Of a stretch of DNA of 64,000 nt, positions 24,541-34,725 are shown piece by piece. The translations under genes and the position numbers were made by a program. The stretch covers positions 1 to 64,000 of the forward strand of contig NZ_PKOZ01000008.1 in the NCBI RefSeq assembly GCF_002946355.1, read 5' to 3'. The notes beneath the pieces are model-generated. The model did not search any database, was not told the origin of the DNA, and saw only the letters and a program-made list of their open reading frames with translations. The first letter of the stretch is position 1; every line of letters begins with the position of its first letter. Source of the stretch: Pradoshia eiseniae. GTDB lineage: Bacteria > Bacillota > Bacilli > Bacillales > Pradoshiaceae.

Positions 24541-27522
24541 ATGAGCTTTTTCAAAAAGATTGTTGATTGGTTTCATGATGATGTGGAAGACGAAGTTGAA
24601 GTCTATGACCAAGAGCCAAAACCTCAAAAGCCAAAGGATAATCGAAGCAAGCCGCAGGCTGAGAAAGAGACTGGAATAGAAACGAAAATTCAATATAAAT
24701 ATCCAAAAGATAATTTTAAATTTCCATTGATATCGGATGAGGAAATCAAGCGTTTGAATGAGCGGAAGAAAATGCAGAAGGCCGGGAGCAGAGAAGCATA
24801 TAGCGAGTATAGCGAGTGGACGCCTGTTGCTCCTTCCTTAGAGAAAAGGCCGCTCCCAAAAGCGGAGAAACCCGTCGCGAAGGCGGCAAGGCAAAAGAAT
24901 GTCCCGTCAACGATCCAGCCAAACAATACGCCATTCAGGAGAACGGAAATCCCGTCCCCTATATATGGGTTCCAAAATAGGGCGGCTGGGACGAAAAGAC
25001 AAAAAACAGTTGAATATGAGTTGTCTACACAGCCTACGCTGGATTCTGTATTAGCCTTGATGAAAGGAAAGGGTCCGAATAAAGCCATCATGGAGAAAGA
25101 AGCAGCCGAGGCGCATCATACATATGAGAATGATGGTGCATTTAATGAGCAAAATCAGGAATGGAAGGAAGAGCGTCTTGCGACCAAAGAAGAGAGGTCG
25201 CTGATTCAGCAGGCCAATATGCCTGCCTATCCGGATATGCCAATAGCAGACATCCAGCAAGAAGAGCAGGATATACCTGCAAAGAGTGTTGCGTTCCATC
25301 CCGCTGTGGAGAATCATGATATCCATGAATCCTTTAAAGATGAGGCTGTTTTTGAACTAGAAGAAACAGCCCAAACTGATAATACTCAATTCCAGTTGGC
25401 AGAGGAAAATGATGCTGTCAAGTTCGTTAAAGAAGAAGAGGAACAGCCTCTTGAAGCGTTTAGGGAAGAGGCAATGCATATACCTGTGGAGACCAAGGCA
25501 ATAAATACAGAAGAGACAAAAATGCCGGAAGAAAAGGTGGCTTTATCTGCAGAATGGAATGATTCTGAGTTATTGGTTGAGAGTTCAAGCGCAGAAGTGC
25601 AGGAGCTGCCGCCTTTAATGAGGATAGATGAAAGCAATGAGTCAGAACTAGAGCCAAATGATTTAGCAGTGAATGAGGCGATTTTTGTTGATGAGCCTGA
25701 TACAGAAGAGAAAAAGGAAAACATCTTATCTGATATAGCTCAAGATGCTGCGGAGACAGTAAAAGAAATCCAGCTTGAGGATAGTGTGATAGAGGCTGTT
25801 GAGGCGCCCGTACAAGAGGAGGCTAATGGATTTGGCCAAGCGGAGGAGCAATCGTCTGTTGAGCCATCCCGAGAACCAAAGCTTGAAGTTATCACTAACC
25901 GGGTTGAGGAAGATGATGAGCGCAAAGCAGAACGTGCGAGAAGGATTCAGGAGCGAAGAAAGCATATTCCTTTTAATGTTTTAATGCTCAAGCAGGACAA
26001 GGCAAGGCTTACAACAGGCCAAGCAGGTGAAAAACCGAAACAAGCACAGCAGGAGCCGGCCGTCCTTGCGGATAAAAAAAAACTGATTGATTCCGATTAC
26101 TATAACTATCCGGATATCTCTATCCTAAAGCCTAAAATGGCTGCTCAAGAAGATTCTGATTGGCTAGCTGAGCAAGCGGAGCTGCTTGATCAGACGCTAG
26201 AACAATTTAATGTGAAGGCAAAAGTGTTTGCCTACTACCAGGGACCTTCTGTTACAAGATTCGAGGTACAGCCTGAACCTGGAGTTAAGGTGAGCAAAAT
26301 CACGAATTTGAGTGATGATTTGAAGCTTTCACTCGCTGCAAAAGACATTCGAATTGAGGCGCCAATCCCAGGCAAGCGCATGATTGGCATTGAAATTCCG
26401 AATTTGCGCACACGCCCCGTCTATTTACGTGAAGTATTAGAGGAGAATGTTTTCGTTCAATCGGAATCTCCGCTCACGACAGCGGTTGGGCTTGATATTT
26501 CAGGCAATCCAATCGTGACGGATTTGAAGAAAATGCCGCATGGACTAGTAGCCGGTTCTACAGGTTCTGGCAAGAGTGTATTCATCAACTCCATTCTTGT
26601 TAGCTTACTTTACAAAACTAATCCAAGTGATGTCCGCTTGCTGTTGATTGACCCGAAAATGGTCGAGCTAGCACCATATAATCATATCCCTCATTTGGCT
26701 GCGCCTGTGATTACGGACGTGAAGGCGGCAACGGCTGCCTTAAAATGGGCGGTTGAGGAGATGGACCGGCGTTATGAGCTTTTTGCTCACTCCGGGTCTC
26801 GTGACATCGTTCGCTATAATCAAAAGGCAACCGAGTCAGGACAGCTTGAACATAAGCTTCCTTACTTGGTCATCATTATTGATGAACTAGCAGATTTGAT
26901 GATGATGTCCCCAGCCGATGTAGAGGAGGCGATTTGCCGAATTGCCCAAAAAGCAAGGGCATGCGGCATTCACTTGCTCGTGGCTACACAGCGTCCATCA
27001 GTCGATGTCATTACTGGTCTAATCAAAGCCAATATTCCTACGAGAATTGCTTTCTCTGTCTCCTCACAAGTGGATTCAAGGACGATCTTGGACCAAGGTG
27101 GAGCGGAGAAGCTGCTTGGACGAGGTGATATGCTCTTCTTGGAGAATGGCACATCCAAAGCCGTTCGTTTGCAAGGTACCTTTGTAACCGATGATGAAAT
27201 TGAGAAGGTCGTAGAGCATGTTAAGGAACAGGCAAAACCGCATTACTTATTTGAGCCAGCAGACTTAGTTAAGCATGCCGATGTGCAGGAGGAGAAGGAT
27301 GAGCTCTATTTTGAGGTTTGTGAATTTGCCGTAGAAATGGGCGGTGCTTCTATATCTAGTATTCAGCGCCGTTTCCGAATCGGCTATAATCGTGCCGCAA
27401 GACTAATCGATATCATGGAAAGAAAAGGTGTTCTTTCTGAGGCAAGGGGAAGCAAGCCTCGAGAGGTGCTTATTTCAGAGGCAGATTTGGAAGCCATCCA
27501 GGATTCTCACTTATCATATTAA
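24541..27522 (+). CDS. sftA: DNA translocase SftA (FtsK/SpoIIIE family)
   Basis: About 993 residues, soluble (no N-terminal membrane domain), as for SftA and unlike SpoIIIE. A short N-terminal segment is followed by ~450 residues of acidic, low-complexity linker. The motor has Walker A GSTGSGKS (about residue 670), Walker B IIIDELADLMM (about 778) and the conserved QRPSVDVITGLIKANIPTRIAF. A C-terminal winged-helix gamma domain (VCEFAVEMGGASISSIQRRFRIGYNRAARL) reads DNA polarity. It clears chromosome DNA from the septum before division. ATG 24541 is preferred (AGGAAAGGT upstream) over ATG 24514. Confidence 0.92.
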   Translation: MSFFKKIVDWFHDDVEDEVEVYDQEPKPQKPKDNRSKPQAEKETGIETKIQYKYPKDNFKFPLISDEEIKRLNERKKMQKAGSREAYSEYSEWTPVAPSLEKRPLPKAEKPVAKAARQKNVPSTIQPNNTPFRRTEIPSPIYGFQNRAAGTKRQKTVEYELSTQPTLDSVLALMKGKGPNKAIMEKEAAEAHHTYENDGAFNEQNQEWKEERLATKEERSLIQQANMPAYPDMPIADIQQEEQDIPAKSVAFHPAVENHDIHESFKDEAVFELEETAQTDNTQFQLAEENDAVKFVKEEEEQPLEAFREEAMHIPVETKAINTEETKMPEEKVALSAEWNDSELLVESSSAEVQELPPLMRIDESNESELEPNDLAVNEAIFVDEPDTEEKKENILSDIAQDAAETVKEIQLEDSVIEAVEAPVQEEANGFGQAEEQSSVEPSREPKLEVITNRVEEDDERKAERARRIQERRKHIPFNVLMLKQDKARLTTGQAGEKPKQAQQEPAVLADKKKLIDSDYYNYPDISILKPKMAAQEDSDWLAEQAELLDQTLEQFNVKAKVFAYYQGPSVTRFEVQPEPGVKVSKITNLSDDLKLSLAAKDIRIEAPIPGKRMIGIEIPNLRTRPVYLREVLEENVFVQSESPLTTAVGLDISGNPIVTDLKKMPHGLVAGSTGSGKSVFINSILVSLLYKTNPSDVRLLLIDPKMVELAPYNHIPHLAAPVITDVKAATAALKWAVEEMDRRYELFAHSGSRDIVRYNQKATESGQLEHKLPYLVIIIDELADLMMMSPADVEEAICRIAQKARACGIHLLVATQRPSVDVITGLIKANIPTRIAFSVSSQVDSRTILDQGGAEKLLGRGDMLFLENGTSKAVRLQGTFVTDDEIEKVVEHVKEQAKPHYLFEPADLVKHADVQEEKDELYFEVCEFAVEMGGASISSIQRRFRIGYNRAARLIDIMERKGVLSEARGSKPREVLISEADLEAIQDSHLSY

Positions 27523-27865
27523 CGGTTTAATTTAATCTTTGGGATTCCTTTCGATAGAAGGAATCCCAAAAGGTTTTTCAAAAAATAAAGAAGATGAGCA
27601 ATAAAGACATAGATATGTCATCTCTTTGGATAGAATAAAGGGTATAAAGTAAAAATGTTCCTCTAAAAAGAAGGAACGAAAGAAAAAGTGTACTAAATCA
27701 TCTAATAGGTTTATAATCATACGAGTTGTGGTTATTATTCTATGTTGATTTATTATGTGTTTTCGTATATCCATTTTATAATAAGAGATCGAACAGAAAA
27801 TTAGCAAAAAAATGAAACCGTCATATACTGTTATACAGGATAGACGTTTGTTGGAGGTTCATTCT
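27523..27865. other. Intergenic region sftA - murC
   Basis: 343 bases with no convincing gene. A 10-bp stem (27541-27550 with 27558-27567, extendable by TTT/AAA) is the likely sftA terminator. The rest is AT-rich and must contain the murC promoter, which I could not place. Confidence 0.5.
27538..27578 (+). terminator. Terminator of sftA
   Basis: GGGATTCCTT pairs perfectly with AAGGAATCCC around a seven-base loop; a T run follows after AAAAGG. Confidence 0.6.
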
Positions 27866-29167
27866 ATGACAGTTTATCACTTCGTAGGGATAAAAGGATC
27901 GGGGATGAGTGCACTCGCCCAAATCCTGCATGATATGGGATACCAGGTACAAGGATCCGATTATGAAAAACGTTTTTTCACTCAGGTTGCTTTAGAAAAA
28001 GCAGGCATTAAAATCCTGCCATTTAACAAAGAAAATATTCAGCCAGGCATGACCGTTATTGCGGGAAATGCTTTTCCAGACAGTCATGATGAGATCATGA
28101 GAGCCCTTGAATTAGGACTGCCGGTTATTCGTTACCCTAGATTCCTTGGAGATTTTATTAAAAAGTTCGTCAGCGTTGCGATTACGGGAGCGCATGGCAA
28201 AACATCCACGACTGGCTTGATGGCTCATGTTATCAGCGGTGCCGAGCCAACATCCTATTTGATTGGAGATGGGACCGGGAAGGGTCAGGTCGACTCAAAG
28301 TACTTTGTCTTTGAAGCCTGTGAATACCGCCGTCATTTCTTGTCCTATCAGCCGGATTATGCCATCATGACGAATATTGATTTTGACCACCCTGATTATT
28401 TCGCTAATCTTGAGGATGTATTCTCTGCTTTCCAAGAAATGGCCCTTCAAGTTGAAAAGGGAATCATTGCTTGCGGAGATGATGAACAGCTCCAAAAAGT
28501 TCAGGCGAAAGTTCCGGTCATTTTTTACGGCCTCAATGAGGAGAACGATTTCCAAGCGAAGAATATCGTTACATCCGAGTTGGGCACGACGTTTGATGTG
28601 CATGTGCGCAATAATTATTATGAAACATTTACCATCCCGATGTTTGGCCGTCATACAGTCTTAAATGCGCTGGCTGTAATCGCGCTTTGCCATTATGAAG
28701 GGATTGATGTGGAGGTTATCAAGGAACGTCTCTTGACATTTAATGGTGTTAAAAGAAGGTTCTCTGAGAAAAAGGTCGATAACCAAATCTTAATTGATGA
28801 TTATGCCCATCATCCAACCGAGATTCGTGCAACGATTGATTCTGCGCGCCAGAAGTATCCTGGGCGTGAGGTTGTGGCAGTATTCCAGCCGCATACGTTT
28901 TCAAGAACGCAAAAGTTTTTGGATGACTTTGCTGAGGTGCTTGCGGAGGCGGATAAGGTTTACTTATGTGAGATATTTGGCTCTGCGCGTGAACTGAATG
29001 GCAAGCTTTCTGTCAAAGACCTGTGCGAGAAGATTGAAGGAGCAGAAATCATTCAAGAGGATGATCCTTCTGTATTAAAAAATCATTCCGATGGCGTCTT
29101 GCTGTTCATGGGAGCAGGAGACATTCAAAAGGTTCAGGCCGCCTATGAGAATCTAATCACAAATTAG
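27866..29167 (+). CDS. murC: UDP-N-acetylmuramate-L-alanine ligase
   Basis: About 433 residues. N-terminal [14 protein letters not shown] is the UDP-binding glycine-rich loop, [11 protein letters not shown] (near residue 108) is the ATP P-loop, and [10 protein letters not shown] (near 313) is the Mur ligase C-domain motif. It adds L-alanine to UDP-MurNAc, the first step of the peptide stem. Start ATG 27866 is fixed by TTGGAGG upstream; the upstream ATG 27812 lacks a site. Next to sftA, as in B. subtilis. Confidence 0.95.
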   Translation: MTVYHFVGIKGSGMSALAQILHDMGYQVQGSDYEKRFFTQVALEKAGIKILPFNKENIQPGMTVIAGNAFPDSHDEIMRALELGLPVIRYPRFLGDFIKKFVSVAITGAHGKTSTTGLMAHVISGAEPTSYLIGDGTGKGQVDSKYFVFEACEYRRHFLSYQPDYAIMTNIDFDHPDYFANLEDVFSAFQEMALQVEKGIIACGDDEQLQKVQAKVPVIFYGLNEENDFQAKNIVTSELGTTFDVHVRNNYYETFTIPMFGRHTVLNALAVIALCHYEGIDVEVIKERLLTFNGVKRRFSEKKVDNQILIDDYAHHPTEIRATIDSARQKYPGREVVAVFQPHTFSRTQKFLDDFAEVLAEADKVYLCEIFGSARELNGKLSVKDLCEKIEGAEIIQEDDPSVLKNHSDGVLLFMGAGDIQKVQAAYENLITN

Positions 29168-29172
29168 TCAGT

Positions 29173-29203
29173 AAGACCCTCCAGAATTTTTCTGGAGGGT
29201 CTT
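29173..29203 (+). terminator. Terminator of murC
   Basis: A 13-bp perfect stem (29173-29185 with 29191-29203), ending in CTTC then AATTT. Confidence 0.8.
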
Positions 29204-29280
29204 CAATTTATCTTGACAGTGTTACGGCCTGAAGATGGCCGTCCGTGCGGTTGTGCCGTGTCCTACAGCTGCCAATGCCT

Positions 29281-30396
29281 TTATTTTAGATTTTCAGGGT
29301 TTAAGGCCAAGAGATCAGGATGCACGAAGATGCCATCCTTACGGATTAATTGGTCATCGAAATAAATTTCGCCGCCTCCATAATCCTTACGTTGGATGTT
29401 GACGAGATCCCAATGAATGCTAGATTGGTTTCCGTTATAGGCTTCTTCGTAGCATTGGCCAGGTGTGAAGTGGAAGCTGCCATCAATTTTTTCATCGAAG
29501 AGAATATCCTGCATTGGCTCTGTAATGAACGGGTTGACGCCAATCGCAAATTCTCCCACATACCTAGCTCCTTCATCTGTATCAAAGATTTGATTAATGC
29601 GATCAGTATCATTCGCTTCCGCTTTGACAATCTTGCCATTTTCAAATGTGAGTCGCACATTTTCGAAGGTAAAGCCTTGATAAGGAGAAGGCGTATTATA
29701 GGTAATAGTCCCGTTAACGGAGTCCCGTATTGGTGCTGTATAAACCTCCCCGTCAGGAATGTTTCTTAAGCCTGCACATTTAACGGCAGGGATATCCTTG
29801 ATTGAGAAGGTGAGATCAGTGCCAGGTCCCGTAAGACGAACCTTATCCGTTTGATTCATTAGCCCTACGAGGCCATCCATCGCCTCTGCCATTTTTCCAT
29901 AGTCCAAATTACATACATTGAAATAGAAATCCTCAAAGGCCTCCGTACTCATTTTGGCAAGCTGCGCCATTGAATTGGTCGGGTATCTCAGCACAACCCA
30001 TTTCGTCTTTGGCACGCGGATGCCGAGGTGGACGTCTTGAGTAATAGACTTACTGAAAATTTTCATCTTTTCAGATGGTACATCAGAAAGTTCTGAAATA
30101 TTATCGCCTGCGCGAAGGCCTATGTATGCATCCATCTCCTTCATAACGGCTGCTTCGAATTGTGCTACCGTCTTGTATTGCTCCTCAGATGCTCCGAGAA
30201 GAAGTTCTCTTTCAATGGAAGGGTCTTTCGTTGATACGAATGGATATCCTCCAGCCTTATACGTTTCTTGCACCAATGCCTTCACGAGGTCAGGCTGAAT
30301 GCCTATATTCTCAATCAAGATTTTTTCGCCTTTTTGCAAATCCACTGAATAATTAATTAAGTTGTAGGCTAATTGCTGTATTCTTGGGTCTCTCAA
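29281..30396 (-). CDS. M29 family aminopeptidase
   Basis: About 371 residues of the thermophilic aminopeptidase (AmpS/PepS/aminopeptidase T) family. Metal-binding segments are recognisable: IRDSVNGTITYN, GEFAIGVNPF, SSIHWDLVNIQ and GGGEIYFDDQLIRKDGIF. The start is TTG 30396 (LRDPRIQQLAYNL), because AAAGGAGA lies 7-8 bases upstream; reading further upstream would place the start inside that site. From memory ampS is elsewhere in B. subtilis, so this is an insertion between murC and ytxG. Confidence 0.88.
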   Translation of the reverse strand: MRDPRIQQLAYNLINYSVDLQKGEKILIENIGIQPDLVKALVQETYKAGGYPFVSTKDPSIERELLLGASEEQYKTVAQFEAAVMKEMDAYIGLRAGDNISELSDVPSEKMKIFSKSITQDVHLGIRVPKTKWVVLRYPTNSMAQLAKMSTEAFEDFYFNVCNLDYGKMAEAMDGLVGLMNQTDKVRLTGPGTDLTFSIKDIPAVKCAGLRNIPDGEVYTAPIRDSVNGTITYNTPSPYQGFTFENVRLTFENGKIVKAEANDTDRINQIFDTDEGARYVGEFAIGVNPFITEPMQDILFDEKIDGSFHFTPGQCYEEAYNGNQSSIHWDLVNIQRKDYGGGEIYFDDQLIRKDGIFVHPDLLALNPENLK

Positions 30397-30503
30397 GATT
30401 GTTCTGTCTCCTTTCAAATTCCATTTAGTATCATTGTACCGCAGTTTATCCTATTTATTAATATGTAAAGCCTCATTGCCTTTACATATAAAAATCCTTT
30501 ATA

Positions 30504-30528
30504 GTTTAAATAAGACAGTAAGGGGTAA
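30504..30528 (+). promoter_or_regulatory. Sigma-B promoter of ytxGHJ
   Basis: GTTTAA (30504-30509), 13 bases, GGGTAA (30523-30528): an essentially perfect general-stress sigma-B promoter. It lies 36 bases upstream of ytxG, and ytxGHJ is a known sigma-B operon in B. subtilis. Confidence 0.8.
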
Positions 30529-30564
30529 GAAATTAAGTATATTTTAGAGATGGAGTGAATGTGG

Positions 30565-31068
30565 ATGGAAATTATTTTGTATTTGAGCGTGGCGCTTATC
30601 GCTATTGCTTTTGTGGTTTTGGTTGTTTATCTGTCCAATACCTTAAAAGCCTTGCAGGAAACAATGGAAAGCGTCTCTGGAACATTGGAAGGTTTAGAAA
30701 CGCAAATGCAGGGAATCACAACTGAGACAGCCCTCTTGCTACAAAAAACAAATGCGCTGGCTGAAGACCTTCAAGTAAAATCTGAAAGCCTGAATACGGT
30801 AGTTGAAGCGGTCAAAGGTGTAGGAGGTTCTATCCAAAAGGTAAACACTACAATTGACCAAGTAACTGATCGTGTCCAAATCGCAGCAAATGAGCATAAC
30901 CCGAAAATTGCCCAGGCTGTCCAATGGGGCAATGTATGTATCGAGCTGTTCAATAGATGGAAGGCAAAAAAAGCAGAGAGAGAAGCTGTACAGCAGCAAG
31001 AAGAGCTTCAAGATGAATATCTGTCAGTACCAGCACCAGAAACCAGATATCAGCGTTCTCATTCATAA
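30565..31068 (+). CDS. ytxG: General stress protein YtxG (DUF948)
   Basis: About 167 residues. One N-terminal transmembrane helix (residues ~3-25) is followed by a long coiled coil typical of DUF948 proteins and a charged C-terminus. Probably membrane-tethered; molecular role unknown. ATG 30565 is preferred over ATG 30559 because GGAGTGA (30551-30557) needs the spacing. First gene of the sigma-B-controlled ytxGHJ operon. Confidence 0.88.
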   Translation: MEIILYLSVALIAIAFVVLVVYLSNTLKALQETMESVSGTLEGLETQMQGITTETALLLQKTNALAEDLQVKSESLNTVVEAVKGVGGSIQKVNTTIDQVTDRVQIAANEHNPKIAQAVQWGNVCIELFNRWKAKKAEREAVQQQEELQDEYLSVPAPETRYQRSHS

Positions 31069-31095
31069 ATTAAACTTTGGAAGGAGAAATGAAAA

Positions 31096-31713
31096 ATGGG
31101 TAAAAGTGATCTAACAAACAACACTAAAAGAGATGAAAGCATGTCCTCAAGTAATTTTGTCTTAGGAGCAATTGTCGGAGGATTAGTAGGAGCAGCAACA
31201 GCTTTATTCCTCGCTCCTAAATCAGGAAAAGAGCTAAGGGTGGACCTGTCTGAACAAAGCAGCGCCTTAATGGAAAAAGGAACTGCCTTTAAACAAACAG
31301 CAACCGAGAAAGGCTCAGCATGGAAACAAACAGCCCAGGAGAAGGGAACTGAATGGATTTCTGTAGCGAAGGAGAAAAGTGCTCCGCTTACAGATGCTGT
31401 CAAAACAAAGCTTAGCAAGAAAAATAATGAGGATATGACTTCTGAAGAAACATCCTCACCGGAAATGACCACACCCGGAATGGCAACAACAAATGTCGTC
31501 GTAGATTCACCGGATGATGTATATGAAGGTACTGAGGCAATCAGTGATAAAGACCGTGCTGAAGAGGAAACATATGCTTCTAATCAGACAGGATTTACAT
31601 CCACGGCGAGTGGAAATGCTTATTCCGGAACATCTGCAACAACTTCTAGGGATGTTAAATCCGTGAAAGTGGAAACCAATTCTTCAAAGGATAAAGATTC
31701 AAACAAGCAATAA
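31096..31713 (+). CDS. ytxH: General stress protein YtxH
   Basis: A 205-residue protein. A glycine-rich hydrophobic helix ([24 protein letters not shown], about residues 18-41) is the YtxH-family signature. It is followed by imperfect repeats ([20 protein letters not shown], ending QEKGTEW) and a Ser/Thr-rich, low-complexity tail, longer than in most family members. Function unknown. Second gene of ytxGHJ; start follows GGAAGGAG. Confidence 0.85.
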   Translation: MGKSDLTNNTKRDESMSSSNFVLGAIVGGLVGAATALFLAPKSGKELRVDLSEQSSALMEKGTAFKQTATEKGSAWKQTAQEKGTEWISVAKEKSAPLTDAVKTKLSKKNNEDMTSEETSSPEMTTPGMATTNVVVDSPDDVYEGTEAISDKDRAEEETYASNQTGFTSTASGNAYSGTSATTSRDVKSVKVETNSSKDKDSNKQ

Positions 31714-31773
31714 GTCCTTTTTCAGCTGTATCTATATAACAGCCAGGATAGAACCTAGCGGAGGAGATTAAGG

Positions 31774-32103
31774 ATGAACAAAGTATCCAATGAAAATGAA
31801 TTGACGCCACTATTAGAGCAGGACCTATTCTTATTCATGAAGCACAGCCTGACTTGTCCAATCAGTTTGGCAGCTTTCGGTGAATATACGAAATTTACCG
31901 AGATTCATCAAGACATTCCATCTGCCTATCTGGCCGTACAGGATTCAAGACCTCTCTCCAACTATGTGGCAGAATTAACAGGCATTAAGCATGAATCTCC
32001 ACAAGCTATCCTTTTTCATCAGGGAAAAGCGGTTTGGGATGCCTCTCATCAGCAAATCACTGTGGAAAAGATGGAGAATGCTGTGTTAAAATACTCTAAA
32101 TAA
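31774..32103 (+). CDS. ytxJ: Bacilliredoxin-like protein YtxJ
   Basis: A 109-residue thioredoxin-fold protein with a single active-site Cys in HSLTCPIS (about residues 26-33), matching the monothiol YtxJ family assigned to bacillithiol redox reactions. Probably reduces bacillithiol-mixed disulfides. Third gene of the ytxGHJ stress operon; GCGGAGGAG upstream; ended by a strong terminator. Confidence 0.9.
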   Translation: MNKVSNENELTPLLEQDLFLFMKHSLTCPISLAAFGEYTKFTEIHQDIPSAYLAVQDSRPLSNYVAELTGIKHESPQAILFHQGKAVWDASHQQITVEKMENAVLKYSK

Positions 32104-32107
32104 TGAT

Positions 32108-32140
32108 AAGCCGGTATGAAATTTTTCATACCGGCTTTTA
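32108..32140 (+). terminator. Terminator of ytxGHJ
   Basis: A 12-bp stem (32108-32119 with 32126-32137) followed by TTTT. Confidence 0.85.
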
Positions 32141-32342
32141 TTTATCTGGGATTATCATTATTTCACTGCTTTAACGCTTAAAAGTGGTATAGGTTTTTTG
32201 CGTGACAATCAGTCTTTAATCCGTTATAATAGGTTTCAATTATACTGAAAATAGAATATTTTAGCATTAGCTCTATTGAATTTTTATTCGTTATTTCAGT
32301 CATGGTTAAGCCGCTTTGCAAAACAGAAAGGGATGATGGTAC

Positions 32343-33428
32343 TTGAGTAATAAAGAAATGGATCAATTAAGGGAACAACTTGACAGTTTGAATTTGCAAT
32401 TATTGAACCTTATTAATGAACGTGGAAGAATCGTACAGAAAATAGGAGAAGTGAAGGGCAAGCAAAGCCAGTATCGCTACGATCCAGTCAGGGAAAGAGA
32501 AATGCTCAATACACTCATCGAAAACAATGATGGACCCTTTGAAAGGTCGACCATTGAGCACATTTTCAAAGAAATCTTCAAAGCGAGCTTAGAATTGCAA
32601 GAGGATGATCATCGTAAAGCCTTACTGGTTTCACGGAAGAAGAAGCCTGAGGATACGGTCATTACCTTAAAAGGGCATCAAGTCGGAAGCGGCGAGCCGT
32701 CCTTTGTTTTCGGACCATGTGCAGTTGAATCATACGAGCAAGTAGCTACGGTCGCTAAGGCTATTAAAGATAAAGGATTTAAGCTTATGAGAGGCGGTGC
32801 TTATAAACCGCGTACATCTCCTTATGACTTCCAGGGTCTTGGAGAAGAGGGTCTAAAGATTTTGAAGCAAGTGGCAGATGAATATGATTTAGCTGTCATC
32901 AGTGAGATCGTTAATCCAGCTGATGTCGAAATGGCAGCCAAATATATCGATGTCATCCAAATCGGCGCACGTAATATGCAAAACTTTGAACTATTGAAAG
33001 CAGCTGGCGCGATTGATAAGCCTGTCCTCTTAAAGAGAGGGCTCGCAGCCACCATTGAAGAGTTCATCAATGCGGCCGAATACATTATGTCGCAGGGGAA
33101 TGGCAATATCATCCTATGTGAGCGTGGCATCCGCACATATGAGAAAGCGACACGCAACACACTGGATATCTCTGCAGTGCCTATCCTGAAGAAGGAAACG
33201 CATTTGCCTGTCATGGTTGACGTCACGCATTCAACCGGAAGAAGAGATTTGTTGATTCCAACAGCGAAAGCAGCGCTAGCCATTGGTGCAGATGGCGTCA
33301 TGGCAGAAGTCCATCCAGACCCGGCTGTAGCCTTATCTGATTCTGCTCAGCAAATGGATCTCAAACAATTTGATGAGTTTGTCAAGGAAGTTCAGCCATT
33401 CAGCCAACAATCAGGTATGAGAATATAG
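32343..33428 (+). CDS. aroA: DAHP synthase / chorismate mutase (AroA)
   Basis: A 361-residue fusion. Residues 1-90 are an AroQ-type chorismate mutase ([20 protein letters not shown]); residues ~105-350 are a type I-beta DAHP synthase with [26 protein letters not shown] and [11 protein letters not shown]. It makes the first committed shikimate intermediate, and the mutase domain lets chorismate/prephenate feed back on it. Note that Bacillus uses the symbol aroA (aroG elsewhere). The start is TTG 32343. Neighbour order aroA-ccpA is conserved in bacilli. Confidence 0.94.
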   Translation: MSNKEMDQLREQLDSLNLQLLNLINERGRIVQKIGEVKGKQSQYRYDPVREREMLNTLIENNDGPFERSTIEHIFKEIFKASLELQEDDHRKALLVSRKKKPEDTVITLKGHQVGSGEPSFVFGPCAVESYEQVATVAKAIKDKGFKLMRGGAYKPRTSPYDFQGLGEEGLKILKQVADEYDLAVISEIVNPADVEMAAKYIDVIQIGARNMQNFELLKAAGAIDKPVLLKRGLAATIEEFINAAEYIMSQGNGNIILCERGIRTYEKATRNTLDISAVPILKKETHLPVMVDVTHSTGRRDLLIPTAKAALAIGADGVMAEVHPDPAVALSDSAQQMDLKQFDEFVKEVQPFSQQSGMRI

Positions 33429-33436
33429 TATTCGAG

Positions 33437-33468
33437 AAAGGACTGCACATATGGGGCAGTCCTTTTTT
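33437..33468 (+). terminator. Terminator of aroA
   Basis: A perfect 10-bp stem (33437-33446 with 33456-33465) and a T run to 33468. Confidence 0.85.
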
Positions 33469-33631
33469 CATTAGAAGAAATTATATATACAATATTTTTG
33501 TCGTAGGTATTTTGGTTTATTTGCAGGAAACGGCAGGTTAGAGTATCATAAAAATAATAATATACTATTAGATACTTTTTTCACTAATACTATTGTAAAA
33601 AGTTAATTGATGAATTGGGCGGTGTATAAAA

Positions 33632-34633
33632 ATGAATATTACCATCTATGACGTTGCCCGTGAAGCGAATGTTTCCATGGCGACGGTTTCACGTGTTGTC
33701 AACGGGAATCCAAATGTGAAACCTGCGACACGTAAGAAAGTTAATGAAGTTATTGAAAGGCTCGGCTATCGCCCGAATGCGGTTGCAAGGGGATTGGCGA
33801 GCAAGAAAACCACCACTGTTGGGGTTATTATCCCGGATATTTCAAGCATCTTCTATGCGGAACTCGCAAGGGGAATTGAGGATATTGCAACGATGTATAA
33901 ATATAATATTATCCTTAGCAACTCTGATGCCAATCATGACAAAGAGCTGCATTTAATCCAAACGATGCTTGGTAAACAAGTGGATGGTGTTGTCTTCATG
34001 AGCTCCAATATCACAGAGGAGCATATTGAAGAATTGAAAAAATCGCCTGTACCTGTTGTTTTGGCTGGCACAGTCGAAGATACGGAGCAAATTCCATCCG
34101 TTAACATCGATTACAAACAGGCTGTTATGGATGCGGTTGCATTCTTTGAGGGTAACGGACATAGTCGCATAGCCCTTGTGACGGGCCCTGCGACAGATGC
34201 TATTACAAGAAAGAACATCATGCCAGGCTACCGTGAATCCTTGGAGAAGGCTGGCCTTTCCTTCGAGGAAGACTATGTCATCGAAACTGATTTTTCCTAT
34301 GACAGCGGAGTGGAAGCACTAAGCCAATTGGCAGATTTGGATAAGCGTCCAACAGCCATTTATGTAAGTTCTGATGAAGCGGCACTAGGAATTATTCATG
34401 CTGCCTATGACAGGGGCATCAAGATCCCTGAGGAGCTTGAGGTCATCAGCTCGGATAACACGCGGTTATCATTGATGGTGCGTCCTCGGTTATCAACAGT
34501 TGTGCAACCGCTCTATGATATTGGAGCGGTGTCCATGCGTTTATTGACGAAATTGATGAATAAAGAGGAAGTCGAAGAATCCTCCGTCATCCTTCCGCAT
34601 CGTTTGGAGCTTAGAGGCTCCACTAGAAACTAA
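33632..34633 (+). CDS. ccpA: Catabolite control protein A
   Basis: A 333-residue LacI/GalR regulator. The helix-turn-helix [22 protein letters not shown] (residues 5-26) and hinge [11 protein letters not shown] (about 49-59) are almost canonical CcpA; a periplasmic-binding-protein-like core follows. With HPr-Ser46-P it binds cre sites to repress or activate carbon genes. Its likely targets within this window are the acuABC/acsA and ackA cre sites. No good ribosome binding site other than GGGCGGTG is visible. Confidence 0.95.
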   Translation: MNITIYDVAREANVSMATVSRVVNGNPNVKPATRKKVNEVIERLGYRPNAVARGLASKKTTTVGVIIPDISSIFYAELARGIEDIATMYKYNIILSNSDANHDKELHLIQTMLGKQVDGVVFMSSNITEEHIEELKKSPVPVVLAGTVEDTEQIPSVNIDYKQAVMDAVAFFEGNGHSRIALVTGPATDAITRKNIMPGYRESLEKAGLSFEEDYVIETDFSYDSGVEALSQLADLDKRPTAIYVSSDEAALGIIHAAYDRGIKIPEELEVISSDNTRLSLMVRPRLSTVVQPLYDIGAVSMRLLTKLMNKEEVEESSVILPHRLELRGSTRN

Positions 34634-34639
34634 AAAAAG

Positions 34640-34683
34640 AGCTGAACCTTGTTTATGCAATAAACAGCAGGTTCAGCTTTTTC
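34640..34683. terminator. Bidirectional terminator ccpA / acuC
   Basis: A 10-bp stem (34640-34649 with 34669-34678) flanked by A and T runs between convergent genes. Confidence 0.8.
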
Positions 34684-34725
34684 TTTTATCAGGATGGTCC
34701 ATTGTTATTATTCATTCCTATCTAG

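Noticed and set aside
27532-27807. Minus-strand 91-codon frame in the sftA-murC spacer
   Set aside because: It starts inside AT-rich DNA without a ribosome binding site and crosses the sftA terminator.
33528-33541. AAACGGCAGGTTAG upstream of ccpA resembles the cassette-border core
   Set aside because: It lacks two G of the loop, has no left palindrome arm and no terminator before it, and lies in a conserved core locus; probably chance.
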